A stretch of DNA of 33,754 nt from Zygnema cylindricum (GCA_037447655.1 JBBHKE010002912.1:92811-126564); one strand, 5' to 3'. Positions 1-11,450 are shown, counted from the stretch's first letter. Numbers and translations are program-made. The notes: generated from the letters alone by a model not told the origin.

Positions 1-2254
1 CAAATCTGCAACATATATCTCCAAAGAATATGTACTATGCTTGTGGAATGAGTGTTCAAACTTTAGCTCAGGGTGAGATATCTTTGATGGTAGATGTAGG
101 AGGTAAGTCGGTTGAAAGAACTCTTCAAAATGTTTTATATGTTCCGGGCTTTAAAAAGAATCATTGTTCTACATCTCTAGTTGAGAGCAAAGGCTTTGAG
201 GTCATTCTGAAACGAGGTAGACAAGTTGTTAGTAAAAAAGGAAAAGTTGCAGTAATATGAACATGCGATGCTAGCAAAATGTACCGGATGGACATGGCTG
301 AATATATCGAAAATTATGTTCTCTACTCAAGTGTCCAATCTGATAATGAGTTGTGGCATAAAAGATTAAGACATGAATTATGATAGCCTTAAAAAAATGG
401 TGATTTTTTGGAAAAGTGGAAGGACTTTCTCTTACTTCTCACCCTATAAAATCATGTGATGGTTGTTCACTTGGCAAAATCCACAGATTGCCTTTTCCCT
501 AGGAAACAGACCACAGATCTAACAAGGTTCTGAAGCTAATACATTCTGATGTTCTCGGTCCTTCACAAGTGGCGTCAACGGGAGGCGTCCACTATATGGT
601 TACTTTCACCGATGACTACTCAAGATACACCAACGTTTACTTCATGCGGCATAAAAGTGAAGTGTTTATCCACTTCAAGCACTACAAAGCGTGGGCGAAA
701 AAGCTTCATGGGGTTTTGATCTTAGCGTTGAGATCAAACAACGGAGGAGAATATACATAAAAGGAATTCGAATAGTTCCTCCTTCAAGAAGGTATCACTC
801 ACAATTCTACGGTTCCTTATACACCAAAATAGAATGGTGTTTTGGAAAGATTAAATAAGACAATAACAGACAGTGCTCGGTCAATGCTTGCAGATAAAGG
901 GCTAGATTTGAAATTCTGGGCTAAAGCACTTATCTGTGTTGTTTATATTAGAAACAGAGTTGCTTCTAGATCTGTTAGCACTACACCCTATGAGCTTTGG
1001 ATAGGAGGGAAACGTGATGTTAGTCACTTTAAAATATTTGTGAGCAAATGTTTTATTTTAGATAATTCTAAGGATAGATGGAAAAAGGATGCTAAGGGTT
1101 ACTCAAAATCATTGTGGGGTATGATGATAATGCGAAAGGGTATAGAATCTTTGTGTTTGAGAAACAAAAAGTGATTGTCTCTAGGAATGTTCAGATCAAG
1201 GATGAACTGGATTCAGCTGACCGGTTTCAATAACAAGAACAACCGGCAAAAGAGAAACATGAATATATCATTTTTCACCATAAACAGCGAGTGTATTTCC
1301 CACCAGCAAGTGGAACACTTCTTCCATCGGTTCCACTAGTGCCTTCACAAGGTGCTTCACTACAATTTCCAGCTCAAGTGGAACTTACTGTTACATCAGA
1401 TCAGACACCGATCTCGGAACAGACCAAGCAGACAAATCAAAGGCTGCCGACGATTACAGCCTCAAAATTTCCGAGGGAAGAAGATCTAGCAGCCGTCTGC
1501 AAACAAGTTCTCACTTTACTTTTTCTACAGCTACACAGGAGCCTCTAACTATTCAAGAGGCCTTTTCATCACCTGAGAGAAATCACTGGATTGGGGCGGC
1601 GAACGATGAAATGAAATCAATTATGGAGGCACAGACATGGGAGCTGGTGGATCTTCCTCCGGGCAGAAAAGCCATCGGCAACAAATGGGTGTTCAAGGTG
1701 AAGCTGAACCCGAACATCACCAATGAAAGGTATAAGGCTAGACTTGTGGCCAAAGGATATAATAAAAAAGAAGGTATTAACTTTGAGGAAACAATCTCTC
1801 CAGTTGTCAAATTTCCTACTGTCAAAATTCTTCTAAGTCTAGTTGCTATAAATGATATGGAAATTCATCAAATGGATGTTAAAACTGCCTTTTTGCATGG
1901 AGAATTAGAAGAAACCATTTATATGAAGTAGACTGACATATATACAGAAAAAGGAAAGGAGCAGCTTGTATGTAAATTGATGAAATCTTTGTATGGGCTG
2001 AAACAAGCCCATAGGCAATGGAATCTGATGTTGGATGAGTTTTTGACTGAGCTGGGCTTTAAGAGGATTAGATCAGATAACTTTGTGTATGTTTTACAAG
2101 GGAAGGATGGGATACTATACATTGCTGTATATGTGGATGACCTATTTTTATTGTGCAAGTGAATGGATGAAATAAACCGTATTGAAGCAGTTTTAAAGTC
2201 TAGGTTTGAGATGAAAGACCTCGGTGAGGCGAAGTATATCCTAGGTATACAGGT
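1..2254 (+). mobile_element. Element 1: family B Ty1/copia remnant, truncated at both ends
   Basis: The window opens inside the protease/pre-integrase part of a copia polyprotein and runs through integrase into RT. Domain order (protease, integrase, RT) is the Ty1/copia order. The protein remnants match element 5 (20743-26733) better than the family A copies, for example at 30-260 against 22658-22894, so both are called family B. The RT stops at about 2254, after the residues following the YVDDL box, where a family A LTR begins. The missing 3' part (end of RT, RNase H, LTR) is not found elsewhere in the window. The copy is dead: several in-frame stops and frameshifts. Confidence 0.9.
3..2254 (+). 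pseudogene. pol: Broken copia pol (protease part, integrase, RT) of element 1
   Basis: Pieces in order: protease C-terminal part and pre-integrase region (about 3-350), the integrase zinc-finger zone (350-530, shifted and stop-ridden), integrase core (569-760 and 842-1174), a degraded linker (1175-1560), RT N-terminal part (1611-1931) and the RT catalytic part (1977-2254). In the integrase core the first Asp pair is present (TDDYSRY). The second motif reads RSNNGGEY, so the second catalytic Asp is now Asn. The Glu of the ERLNKT motif is present. In RT the HQMDVKTAFLHGEL motif and the YVDDL box are intact. Stops occur, for example, near 259, 760, 1929 and 2160. No functional product is expected. 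Confidence 0.88.
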
Positions 2255-3177
2255 TGTAATTAATATTCAATTCTTAATTTAGACTCTATAGTAAAGAGAG
2301 GGAGAGTGTCACCATAGCTGTCGCCAGAGTCAGAAAGAAACAGGCTGACAGGCAGGCAATCAGACAGATTGATATATTACCAAAGTAGACAGATTGATAA
2401 ATTACCAAAATGTTGATTTTAGCAAGATTTGAACTTGGGTCTACGGAGTACTATATAGACGTATGCCTTATCCACTTAGGCGTTAACAAAACGATACACG
2501 TTTATGGCTCGGTTATTAATTAAAGTGTTATCCAAACGTCACTTTGACTTAAACAGACCAAAATTGTCGAAACGGCATCTATAGTCAAACGGCCCTCGCG
2601 GACGCGAATCTAACCGTGTAAAATATATGATCGGACGGCCTTCGTCGCCCCCGCCAAACCCAAATGAATATTCGGTGGCTTTCGGACAGCGCGGCGCGCT
2701 TTGCCACGTGGTGACACATCATTGGACGCCGGGAAAGATGGGAGGAGGAACGATGGCTCCCAAGTTGACAAGTATCAACCAAAAGGCCATGTTGTACAAT
2801 GGTCGTACAAGAAGTGAAAATCGGCCACTGTACATTCTTGTACTATACACTCTTTTGATTGGCCTAAGGTAGAGTAGTAGGTAGTTATGAGTAGGAGTTA
2901 AGGGACTTAGCGTATTTGAGGCGCCTCTCTCCAGGTGACCTTTTGTATTTAAAGGCCATCTTTGGCTAGCCATAACTTACTGCTTAGGGGAGCAAATTCA
3001 GTGACTCTTTTTGCGTTTAACTTAGGGAAGTCTTATCCTCATAGGTGTGAGGGAGGTCAGATTAGTTGTGTGTCTGGGTGGCATTTATTGAGTGAGTAAG
3101 TGAAAGGGGCAAATATTATCCTAGAGGCTTTACATAGGCTACTAATTTTGTGGATTAACAAAGACCACAAAATTTCA
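2255..3177 (+). repeat. Family A LTR, subtype A1 (5' LTR of element 2)
   Basis: It starts TGTAATTAATATTC and ends ATTTCA directly before a primer-binding-site sequence, so the TG...CA ends and 923-bp size fit an LTR. Its middle and right half match, in reverse, the LTR at 18141-19354, for example the block around 2630-2900 against 18540-18800. It carries an antisense tRNA-like module (2421-2486), a G-box (GCCACGTGG near 2703) and a cluster of GTAC cores (2791-2845). A 25-bp tandem duplication lies at 2362-2411. The left flank is RT of element 1. No matching target duplication was found on a right flank, as expected if the element was rearranged after insertion. Confidence 0.8.
2421..2486 (-). 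promoter_or_regulatory. Antisense tRNA-like module (A-box/B-box) in LTR A1
   Basis: Read on the minus strand this segment has a D-arm-like hairpin (GCCTAAGTGGATAAGGC) followed about 30 nt later by a T-arm-like hairpin, CAAG-TTCAAAT-CTTG. These are the positions of the internal RNA polymerase III A and B boxes of a tRNA gene. No seven-base-pair acceptor stem is visible and the anticodon arm is irregular, so it is a tRNA-derived or tRNA-mimicking module rather than a working tRNA gene. Equivalent modules sit antisense in the other family A LTRs. Confidence 0.6.
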
Positions 3178-3192
3178 GGTTATGGGCCCACC
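3178..3192 (+). other. Primer binding site (half-tRNA-Met type) overlapping gag ATG, element 2
   Basis: GGTTATGGGCCCACC directly follows the LTR. Its first 13 bases are complementary to the anticodon stem-loop of eukaryotic initiator tRNA-Met (CAT anticodon flanked by GGGCC and AACC), not to a tRNA 3' end. This is the primer-site type known from Drosophila copia and other hemiviruses. The ATG at 3182, opposite the CAT anticodon, starts the gag-like reading frame (MGPPSRVPIFNG). Confidence 0.75.
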
Positions 3193-5982
3193 CTCTAGGG
3201 TGCCCATATTTAATGGATCTCACTTTTTTTATTGGGAAATGATGATGGAGGGAGAACTTTGAGAAGCACCTATGGGGCATAGTGTCCGGGAAAATTCGAT
3301 GTCCACCTCCACCTGGGTTTGGAGGAACACGTTTTTTTGGCGCCTCCACCACCACAGCCACCACCACGAGTGATGACGAGTTTTGAGGAGGAAGTTAATT
3401 TCACTACTGAAAAAGGTAGCCAAAAGATGGTTAGGCTGATTTTAAGCAATGAAAAGAAGAAACTTTATTATGGATGTGTTCATGGCATAAGAGGTCTGGG
3501 CATGTAAATCTAGATAAGTTAAGAGATATGAAAAATATGGGAATAGTGGAAGGAATTATGTTTGGGAAAAGTGAAAAACTGAGTGACTGTAGTGGTTGTA
3601 CTCAAGGTAAGGCACACAGGTTATCCTTCCACAAGGAAGCCACCTATAAATGGGAAAAGGTTCTAGACTTAGTACACACTAATAACTAGGGACTGGCCAA
3701 ACAGCCTTCACCGAGGGGGGAGAGGTTTATGATGACAATCATAGACAATTGGTCTCACTATTCTAGAGTGTATTTCCTGTAAAACACGTCAGTGGCGCCG
3801 CAGATTTTTAAGGAATACAAAGCATGAAGTGAGAAACTCCACGAAACCCTTGTTAAATGAGTGAGGAGTGATAATGGGGGGAGTATACCTCTAACCGGTT
3901 TGAGGATTTTTTTAGAGAGGATGGAATGAAACACCAAACGACAGTTCCTGAAAATCATGAGCAAAATGGTGTAGCTGAAATATTAAATACAACACTCAGT
4001 GATAGTGCTATGAGTATGCTCTCAGATAAGAAGATAGGAAAGAAGTTTTGGGTCGAAGCAATGAACTGTGATAATTACCTCAAAAGTAGTGTTCTTACTT
4101 CAGCACTAAATGGCCAACACCTTATGAGAGATGGACCGGCCGAAAACCAGACATATCTCACTTAAAGGTTTTCGGCCGTCAAGTGTTCAGTCTACATACA
4201 TATCGGTCTAATTGGAAGCTAGATCCTTAAAACCGGGGTACTTATTAGGATATGATGAGGATGTAAAAGGATAGAGATTTTATGATCTAAAAAGGGAAGA
4301 TATAATCTTAGTAAAGCATATAGTAGTTATGGATGAAGGAAAGTATGTAGATCCCTTCAAGTATACAAAGTCAGTAAAAATTAGATTTGAGTCAAAAAAT
4401 TCCGATGACTTTGAGCTTCTTAACTATCCAGTTTACAAAGAATATGATATTCTAACAGGTACAAATCAGACCGAGAAGAACTCAGCTGCGTAAACTCCAG
4501 TGAAAACTATACAAAAAGCGGAAGACGTGGTGAAAATTGATTTGGAATCGAAGGAAAGAGGAGAAGTCGAGATTGTTCGAAAGAACCCACAGGAACCATC
4601 TATTCCGACCACAGATTTTGAAGGAGGAAGGAGAAGAAGCAAAAGGTTACAAGAAAAACATGTTAACTACAAGATATCAAAACTATCTCATCAGGATGAA
4701 CCTGAGACTTATAGAGAGGTGATCTATTGTCCAAAAAGGAATCAATAGAAGACAGCCATCAATAAGAAGATGGCCTCAATTATGGCAGCCGATACTTGGG
4801 AGTTGCTGGATTGTCCACCTAACCAAAAACCAAAGGTATGTCGGCTGATCAAATATCTTTATGGTTTGAAACACGCGCTCGGATAGTGGAATAAGAAGCT
4901 TGATGAGTTTTCTACCGGTCTAGGATATATCCAGATCAGCTCACATCACTCAATCTATGTTTTTGAAGATGAGGAAGGTGTTATTTTTATTGCAATTTAT
5001 ATTGATGAATTGTTTGTTTAAAGTAAATCAATCTACAAAATTAAAAGACTGAAAACTGATCTTAAAGGGAGATTTGAGATGAAGGACATGGGGGAAGCAA
5101 AATATATTTTGGGAATTCATGTAGAAAGACATCTAAAAAGAAAGATTATAAAATTCTCTTAGAAAGAAGCAATAGGGAACATGTTGGAAAAGTTTTAGAT
5201 GGATAAAGCTAATAGTTGAATATCTCCAATAGAGTTAAAGAAGGGAAGTGAGGGGAGTGAGGAAGAATGAGACATAGTCTTAGATGAGGAATTAGGCCTT
5301 GAAGAACATAAGTTCATGCATACTATTCCTTACACAGAAGTAGTGGGAAGCCTAAGATATTTTATGAATTCTACTCAGTATGATTTAGCTGCAGCTGTAG
5401 GAGTGCTGAGTAGAAGTCTAAATCCACCCACAAAGACAGATTTGGAGGCAGCTAAGAGAGTCCTTAGATATTTGATAAGAACTAGGGATCTATGTTTGCA
5501 TTTGAGAGGGGAGAACCCTGACATCACTACTTGGAGTGATGCCAGTTATGATGATGCTCCAATGAGGAGATATACTTCTGGATATGTATTATATGTGGGT
5601 GATGAGGCTTGCTGTTGGAGTAGCAAACAACAAAATATTATTGCTCAGTCCACCATGGAGGTTGAGTATATGGCGTCATGCACTGCTGTAAAAGAATTGA
5701 TGTGGGTCAAGTCCTTGCTTGGTGAGCTTGGTCACCTTAAGAGTGGTGTGCAGAAAAGTTTTTGGTGATAATCAGGCAGCAATTGCAATTGTTGCCAATC
5801 GTAAACATCATTTTAAAGCGAAACACATGGACATTAGACACAGCTTTCTTAGGGAGAAGGTAGAAAACAAAATAATCAGTATAGAGTGTAAAGTAGTCAG
5901 CGAGATGGTAGCAAATATGATGTCCAAACCTATGCCTTCTCTTAAGCTAATTTTCTGCATGGATAAGTGTGGTTTGAAATAA
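3182..5982 (+). pseudogene. gag-pol: Broken gag-pol of element 2
   Basis: Fragments in order: gag N-terminus from the ATG at 3182 (26 codons, then a stop); pre-integrase and integrase zinc-finger zone (3370-3689, with the HKRSGHVN and CSGC parts); integrase core (3730-4165, with NGVAE near 3965 and a one-base loss in the RSDNGG motif); linker (4200-4750); a short RT N-terminus (4770-4832) fused by deletion to the later RT (4833-5310); RT end and RNase H (5316-5768, then 5768-5982 after a frameshift). The RT box reads YIDEL rather than YVDDL, so a catalytic Asp is lost. RNase H keeps the Asp of TWSDASYD and the Glu of MEVEYMA. Many stops; no functional product. Confidence 0.88.
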
Positions 5983-6007
5983 AAAAGTGATAAGAAAATA
6001 AGGGGAG

Positions 6008-6089
6008 TATAGAAATTGATGGTTATTCTAGTATTTTCTAAGTCTAAAATGAAATGTTGAAAAGAAGTCGAGGCAGTCTGCCTCTAGCT
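6008..6089 (+). repeat. Middle LTR, left fragment (split by element 3)
   Basis: This 82-bp block follows the polypurine tract of element 2 and begins TATAGAAATTGATGG, a mutated LTR start. It is followed at 6090 by a second LTR start (TGTAGAAATTAATGG) with the same order of motifs, including the GAGGCAGTCTGCCTCTAGC end. The natural continuation of this LTR is found after element 3, at 12517. The LTR was therefore interrupted there. Confidence 0.75.
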
Positions 6090-7108
6090 GTAGAAATTAA
6101 TGGTTCTTTTGAAAGTATTTTCCAGGTCTAAACAGAAATATAGAAAGAAGTCGAGGCAGTCTACCTCTAACTTCTCTCTCCAACTCTCAAACTTGTCGTT
6201 GTCACTGAGAAATTGGAGAGGAAGCTAGAGCCATGGCTACCTAGGCTATCCAGAGGTTTACGCGATATAAATATTATTTTATTTACCATTAGGGGTTTAT
6301 TTACTAAAAGATTATGTGATGCCTCCAGGATTTGATCTTGGTACTTGCTGGACGGTAAGCTGCCGGTATCCGGTAACCTTATCCGTTAAGTCTAAACTTA
6401 GTTTTACATATTATACGGTTTGATATTTAGTTAAACATTTACACGTAGGATTATTCATTTAATTGAAACTGTTTACGGGAGACATAGATCTATTAATATA
6501 AAAGTACGGATTACAGTATGGATTAGAAACTAATACCGCGCATTCAATTCTTTAGTGAAACGAATACCGCGCATGTATTTATTACGGCAACGATTAAATG
6601 TGAATTTAATCCTACTGCCAGAATTCAACGCCGAGATCGCGATGGAATGACATTGGATCGCGGCATCTCTGAGGATTAAGGAAGCGAATCCGGATATACC
6701 ACGTGTCAACATTTAGGCCATGTCGTACAATGTTCGTACAGAAAGTACACCGGCAGCTGTACTTTTGTGTACGGAAGTGAAATATTATTGGCTCCGTACA
6801 TTAGTAGATAGAGTCTGTGAGAGAGAAAAGACTTAGAAAAATAAGGAGATAGGACCCTCTCTCCCACAGAGCTTCTGTACAAAAGGTCAACTTTGACCCT
6901 CCATAACTTACTGCTCAGGGGAGCAAATTCAAAGATTCTTTTTGCTATCGACTCAAGGGAGTCTTGCCTTCAAAAGGGTGAAGTTGGTCAGAGTTTTTGT
7001 CTGCCGCGGTGGCATGTGTTATTGCTGAAACACAAAGGGGATAAGGTTTTCCTAGAGGCTTCTTGGAAGATGTCCACTCTGAGGACTTATGGAGGACTCA
7101 GAGTTTCA
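6090..7108 (+). repeat. 5' LTR of element 3 (subtype A2)
   Basis: TGTAGAAATT...GTTTCA, 1019 bp, closely matching 11451-12516 along its length. It carries a conserved GCTAGAGCCATGGCTACC stretch near 6223-6240 and the antisense tRNA-like module (6321-6391). It also has an ACGTG box at about 6700, a cluster of GTAC cores at 6721-6772 and a CT-rich stretch near 6855. The repeat runs right up to the primer binding site at 7109. Confidence 0.85.
6321..6391 (-). promoter_or_regulatory. Antisense tRNA-like module in 5' LTR of element 3
   Basis: On the minus strand, TTAACGGATAAGG is followed by a T-arm-like segment, CCAAG-ATCAAAT-CCTGG, at the spacing of A and B boxes. It occupies the same LTR position as the modules at 2421-2486 and 11681-11752. 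The stem is imperfect, so this copy looks partly decayed. Confidence 0.45.
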
Positions 7109-7123
7109 GGTTATGCGCCCACC
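7109..7123 (+). other. Primer binding site overlapping gag ATG, element 3
   Basis: GGTTATGCGCCCACC follows the LTR end. It is the same initiator-tRNA anticodon-arm complement as at 3178, with one change (GGG to GCG). The ATG at 7113 opens the gag frame (MRPPSRVPIFNG). Confidence 0.72.
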
Positions 7124-8201
7124 CTCTAGGGTACCAATCTTTAATGGAACTGGCTTCATATACTGGGAAAGTATAATGAAAGGAGCTATATGCGAAAAAA
7201 GGTTTTGGGGAGAGTGACTGGACGATCGGGGCGTCCATCAAGTCTTGGAATTCCTCCAGGGTTTGGAGGAACCAGATTCACCAGGAAAGAGGATCCACCT
7301 TCAATGGTGGAAACAAAGGAAGGAGAAGTGGTGGACAAAGGAAAGGATAAGGAGGCGACCACACCAATAGCAACTGGTTAAGCATTCATGTCACCTATTT
7401 CGAGGAACTGAGAGAATGATACTCAAACTGGGATTTCAACAATATGGCGGCAAAGCATCATCCTACGCTATCTTACTCAAGGACTTGCATATCCTCATTT
7501 GCAAGTAGAAAGGGCATCCAATCTGTGGGTGGCTCTCATAGAGATGTACCGAAGTGGTACGATTCAGCAACAACAGTTGGCTCATCCAAAAGTTAATGAA
7601 TATGTATAAAAATGGGGGAAAATGTTGGATTTTTGCAATGAGCTTGCTACACTCTTCATGGAGCTACAGAGTACGGGAAATGATTTTAGTGAAAAAAAAA
7701 AGGTTAACTGTTTACCGATGAAGTTACCCGATGAGTTCGAGAACATAGTCAACAGTGTGCAAGACTTGCCGGACTCAAGGTGGATATGGAACTCAGTGGT
7801 AGGGATGATTATCGTTCGAAGAATACGATTGAGATCCGAGGGGAGGAAAGAGTGCCCAAGCCTAGGCAACTTCGACCGATTCGAGGAACAAGGATTCTCG
7901 GAAACTGGTCGGAAACTATGGTGGAAGGGAGCAGAAAAATCAAACCGACGAGTTCGGACCAAGGGTTCCCAAAGGTTTATGTCATTTTTGGAAGAAACCG
8001 GGGCACTATATGGCAGAGTGCACTAAGCTAACCGAGCTTCGGTTAAAGAAGGGGCAGACCGGTGGTACCCCGCGAGGAAAGAAAAAGGCTCTTATGACAA
8101 AGGTACATGAAACAAAATCCGAGGACGATGACGATGAGCTCCTTTTGGATGTGGAGTTGGAGGCGAAAAACGAGGTCAAAATTCCACGAAGGCAGAAATT
8201 T
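7113..8201 (+). pseudogene. gag: Broken gag of element 3
   Basis: The frame opens at the ATG inside the primer site and reads PPSRVPIFNG...YWE, the N-terminal pattern of copia-type Gag, before a stop near 7215. A later part (about 7410-7790) has the helical Gag core pattern (ASNLWVALIEMY, then KWGKMLDFCNELATL, then MKLPDEFENIVNSV) with a stop between its halves. The nucleocapsid zinc knuckle lies at 7980-8021 and reads CHFWKKPGHYMAEC. It fits CX2CX4HX4C except that the second Cys is Trp (TGG). The acidic linker to protease follows in the same frame (8025-8225). Frameshifts and stops make it non-functional. Confidence 0.78.
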
Positions 8202-9815
8202 ACTTACGGTGGATTAAAAGGTGAAGCAAGCTGGATTATTGATTCAAGTGCCTCCATGCACATGTGTAAAGATAGGCACCTGTTCACTAAGATAAGAAAG
8301 ATTCCCACCGTAGAGATAGAGTACGGGGATGGGAGGATAGTCACCACTACTCTTGTAAGATCGGTAGATCAGAAAATGCTAGTAGAAGGAAAGTCATCCA
8401 TAGTAACATTCTCCGATGTATTGTTTATTCCAGAGCTGAACAAAAACCTTACCTCTACATCTGTATTGGATGATAAGGGTTTTTTCACTAGCACTAGGGA
8501 AGGAGTCTTTACTACTAGTTTTGAGGAGGATATCTATTTTATTGCAGAGAAAGGTAGCCATGGAATGTTTAGGCTGATCTTAAGTAATGAAACGAAGAAA
8601 CTTTATTATGCTGGTGTTCATGATATTATGATGTGGCATAAGAGGCTTGGGCATGTGAATCTAGATAAGTTAAGAGAGATGAAAAAGATGGGAGTGGTGG
8701 AAGGGATTCAGTTCAATGAGAGTGATAATATAAGTGATTGTAGTGAATGTGCTCATGGTAAAGCACACAAATTACCCTTTCCTAAAACAGCACCCTATAA
8801 GGGAGAAAAAATTCTAGATCTAGTACACACACATATTTGGGGACCGGTTAAACTGCCCTCACCGAGGGGAAGAGATTTATGATGACTATCATTGATGATT
8901 GGTCTCGGTATTCCCGGGTGTATATTTTGAAAAACAAGTCCGAAGCTGAGGATTGTTTAAGACAATATAATTGATGGAGCGAAAAACTCCATGAAACTTC
9001 AATCAAGAGAGTAAGGAGTGCGTTGGTGGAGAGTATACTTCTAACCAGTTTGAGGATTTTTTGAGGGAAGATGGGGTCCAACACCAAAAGACAGTTCCAG
9101 AAAACTCGGAACAGAATGGAGTAGCTGAAAGGTTAAATAGAACACTAAGTGATAATGCTAGAAGTATGTTGTCAGATAAGAAGATAGGAAAAAGGTTTTG
9201 GGTAGAAGCAATGAACTCTGCTAATTACCTCAAAAATAGAGTTCTTACTTCAGCTTTTAAAGATCAAACACCTTATGAGAGATGGACAGGCTGGAAACCA
9301 GAATATCTCACTTAAAGGTTTTCGGCAGTCAAGTATTCAGTCTAGATACAAATTGGTCTAATTAGAAGCTAGATCCTAAAGGAAAACCGGGATACTTATT
9401 AGGATAAGATGAGGATGTTAAAGGATATAGAGTTTATGATCTAAAAAGGGAAGATATAATCTTAGTAAAGCATCTAGCAGTTATAGATGAAGGAAAGTCT
9501 GTGGATCCCTCCAAATATACAAAGTCAATAAAAATCAGATTTGAGTCAGAAAATTCCGATGACTTTGAGCTTCCTAACTATCCAAGTTTTAGAGAAGATG
9601 ACATTCTAGAAAGTACAAATCAGACTGAAAAGGACTCGGTTGTGGAAACTCCAGTGACAACTCTACCTGAAGCGAAATATGTGGTGGAAATTGATTCCGA
9701 ATCAAGGGATAGGGGAGAATCCGAGATTGTTCGAAAGAATCCACGAGAACCATCTATTCCGGCTTCAGATTTTGAGGGGGGGAGGAGAAGTAGCAAAAGA
9801 TTGCAAGAAAAATAG
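8010..9815 (+). pseudogene. pol: Protease-integrase part of element 3 pol, broken
   Basis: A 290-codon open stretch (8010-8882) covers the end of the zinc knuckle, an acidic linker, protease (WIIDSSASMHMC near 8230; family members normally have DSG or DTG, so the Gly is Ser here), the pre-integrase region and the integrase zinc finger (WHKRLGHVN near 8635 and CSECAHGKAH near 8740). A frameshift at about 8870 moves the integrase core (IIDDWSRYSRVY) to another frame. The second Asp motif, expected as RSDNGGEY, is destroyed near 9020. The third block with the catalytic Glu is at 9061-9315 (NGVAERLNRT). A one-base loss near 9302 causes the next stop. The linker continues at 9501-9815. Confidence 0.87.
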
Positions 9816-9839
9816 GTTAATAACAAGGTAACAAAACTA

Positions 9840-10640
9840 TCTTATCAAGATGAACCTCAGACTTATGAAGAGGCGATGACTTGTCCAGAAAGAAGCCGGT
9901 GGAAGACAACCATCAATGAGGAGATGGCCTCAATTATGGCAGCCGATACGTGGGAGCTGGTGGATTGTCCACCTAACCGAAAACCAATCGGTTGTAAGTG
10001 GGTTTTCAAATTAAAGCTGAACCCAGATAACACAATCGAGCGCTACAAGGCCCGAATAGTGGCCAAGGGATTTACACAAAAGGAGGGAATTGACTACGAG
10101 GAAACCTTTGCTCCGGTCTTCAGATTTCCCTCCGTTTGCATACTTCTCAGCCTGGCAGCAGCGCAAGACATGGAAGTGCACCAGATGGACATCAAGACAA
10201 CCTTTTTCCATGGAGAATTGGAAGAGGAGATCTTCATGCGAAAACCCGAAGGGTTTGTGGAGGAAGGAGAGGAGAGTAAGGTATGTTGGCTGATTAAATC
10301 TCTTTATGGTTTGAAACAAGCACCTCCACAGTGGAATAAGAAGCTTGATGAGTTTCTTACCAGTCTGGGATATATCCGGATCAGCTCATATCACTCAATC
10401 TATGTTTTCGAAGATGAGGAAGGTTTTATATTTATTGAAATTTATGTTGATGATTTGCTTATTTGAAGTAAATCAACAGAAAAAATTAATAAACTTAAAA
10501 TTGATCTTAAAGGGAGATTTGAAATGAAGAATATGGGGGAAGCAAAATAAATTTTAGGAATTCAAGTAGAAAGATATTGAAAAAGAAAGATAATAAGATT
10601 GACTGAAAAAGAAGCAATAGGGAACATGCTTGAATAATTT
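9840..10640 (+). pseudogene. pol: Reverse transcriptase of element 3, nearly intact block
   Basis: The open stretch at 9876-10466 carries most of the copia [22 protein letters not shown], then [20 protein letters not shown], then HQMDIKTTFFHGELEEEIF with the first catalytic Asp, SLYGLKQAPPQWNKKLDEFL, and the YVDDL box near 10448. A stop follows the box (10465), then further stops at 10548, 10577 and 10634 while the same frame continues. This is the best-preserved enzyme in the window, but the chain is interrupted before RNase H. Confidence 0.9.
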
Positions 10641-11437
10641 AAGATGGACAAAGCTAATAGTTGTACAAATCCAATGGAGTTGAAGAAAGGAAGTGAGGGG
10701 AGTGAGGAAGAAGGAGTCACAATCTTAGACGAGGAATTATCTCCTGAAGAACAGAAGTACATGCAGACTATTCCTTACAGGCAAGTAGTGGGAAGTCTAA
10801 TCTATTTGATGAATTATACCCGACCAGATTTAGCTACAGCTGTAGGAGTGCTGAGTAGAAGTCTAAATGCTCCCACTAAGAGGATTGGGAGGCAGCTAAG
10901 AGAGTCCTTAGATATTAGATAAGAACTAGGGATCTATGGTTGCATTTGGGTGGGAAAAATATTGACAACACTAATTGGAGTGATGTCAGTTAAAGTGATG
11001 CTCCGATGAGGAGATGCACTTCTGGATATGTATTATACGTGGGTGATCGAGCTTGCTGTTCGAGTAGCAAATAGCAAAAAGTTATTGCTCAGTCCACTAT
11101 GGAGGCTGAGTATATGGCCTCTTGCTCTGCTGTAAAAGAATTGATGTGGGTCAAGTCTTTGCTTGGTGAGCTTGGTCACCTTAAGAATGGTGTGCAGAAT
11201 AATTTTTGTGATAATCAGGCAGTAATAGCTATTTTTGTCAATCTTAAACATAATTTTAAAGCCAATCACATGGACATTAGACTCAGCTTTGTTAGAGAGA
11301 AAGTAGAAAACAAAATAATCAGTTTAGAGTACCGACCAGATAGTGAGATGGTAGCAGATATGATGACCAAACCTGTGCCTTCCCCTAAACTGATTTTCTG
11401 CAGGGAGAAGTGTGGTTTGAAATTAAAGATTGAGTAG
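10641..11437 (+). pseudogene. pol: RT end and RNase H of element 3, broken
   Basis: 10644-10922 encodes the connection region (IPYRQVVGSLIYLMN, RPDLATAVGVLSRSLNAPT) and ends by frameshift. The first RNase H Asp motif, expected as WSDAS, reads WSDVS and is followed directly by a stop at about 10990. 11099-11437 carries the rest: EAEYMASCSAVKELMW with the catalytic Glu, CDNQAVIAI with an Asp, and the C-terminal KANHMDIRLSFVRE and MVADMMTKP motifs. The protein ends just before the polypurine tract, as usual for copia. Confidence 0.88.
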
Positions 11438-11450
11438 AAAATAAGGGGAG

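Larger units (their letters stand above)
3178..6007 (+). mobile_element. Element 2: family A copia internal region, deleted and dead
   Basis: The internal region lies between the A1 LTR (2255-3177) and the middle LTR, which begins at 6008 after the polypurine tract AAATAAGGGGAG. It is only about 2.8 kb against 4.3 kb in element 3. Two large deletions explain this. One joins the gag start to the end of the pre-integrase region near 3320-3370. The other removes the first part of RT near 4833. Its 5' LTR is subtype A1 but the 3' LTR is subtype A2, so the copy is probably recombinant. Confidence 0.82.

Noticed and set aside
2421-2486. A functional tRNA gene on the minus strand
   Set aside because: D-arm-like and T-arm-like hairpins are present, but there is no acceptor stem and no regular anticodon arm. 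The same holds for the other copies; they are kept as tRNA-like modules.
8882-10640. Stop codon recoding or an alternative genetic code, because many stops interrupt otherwise good pol
   Set aside because: TAA, TAG and TGA all occur as interruptions, together with frameshifts and deletions at different sites in each copy. That is ordinary decay; the host-type gene at 29661-33300 uses TGA as a normal stop.
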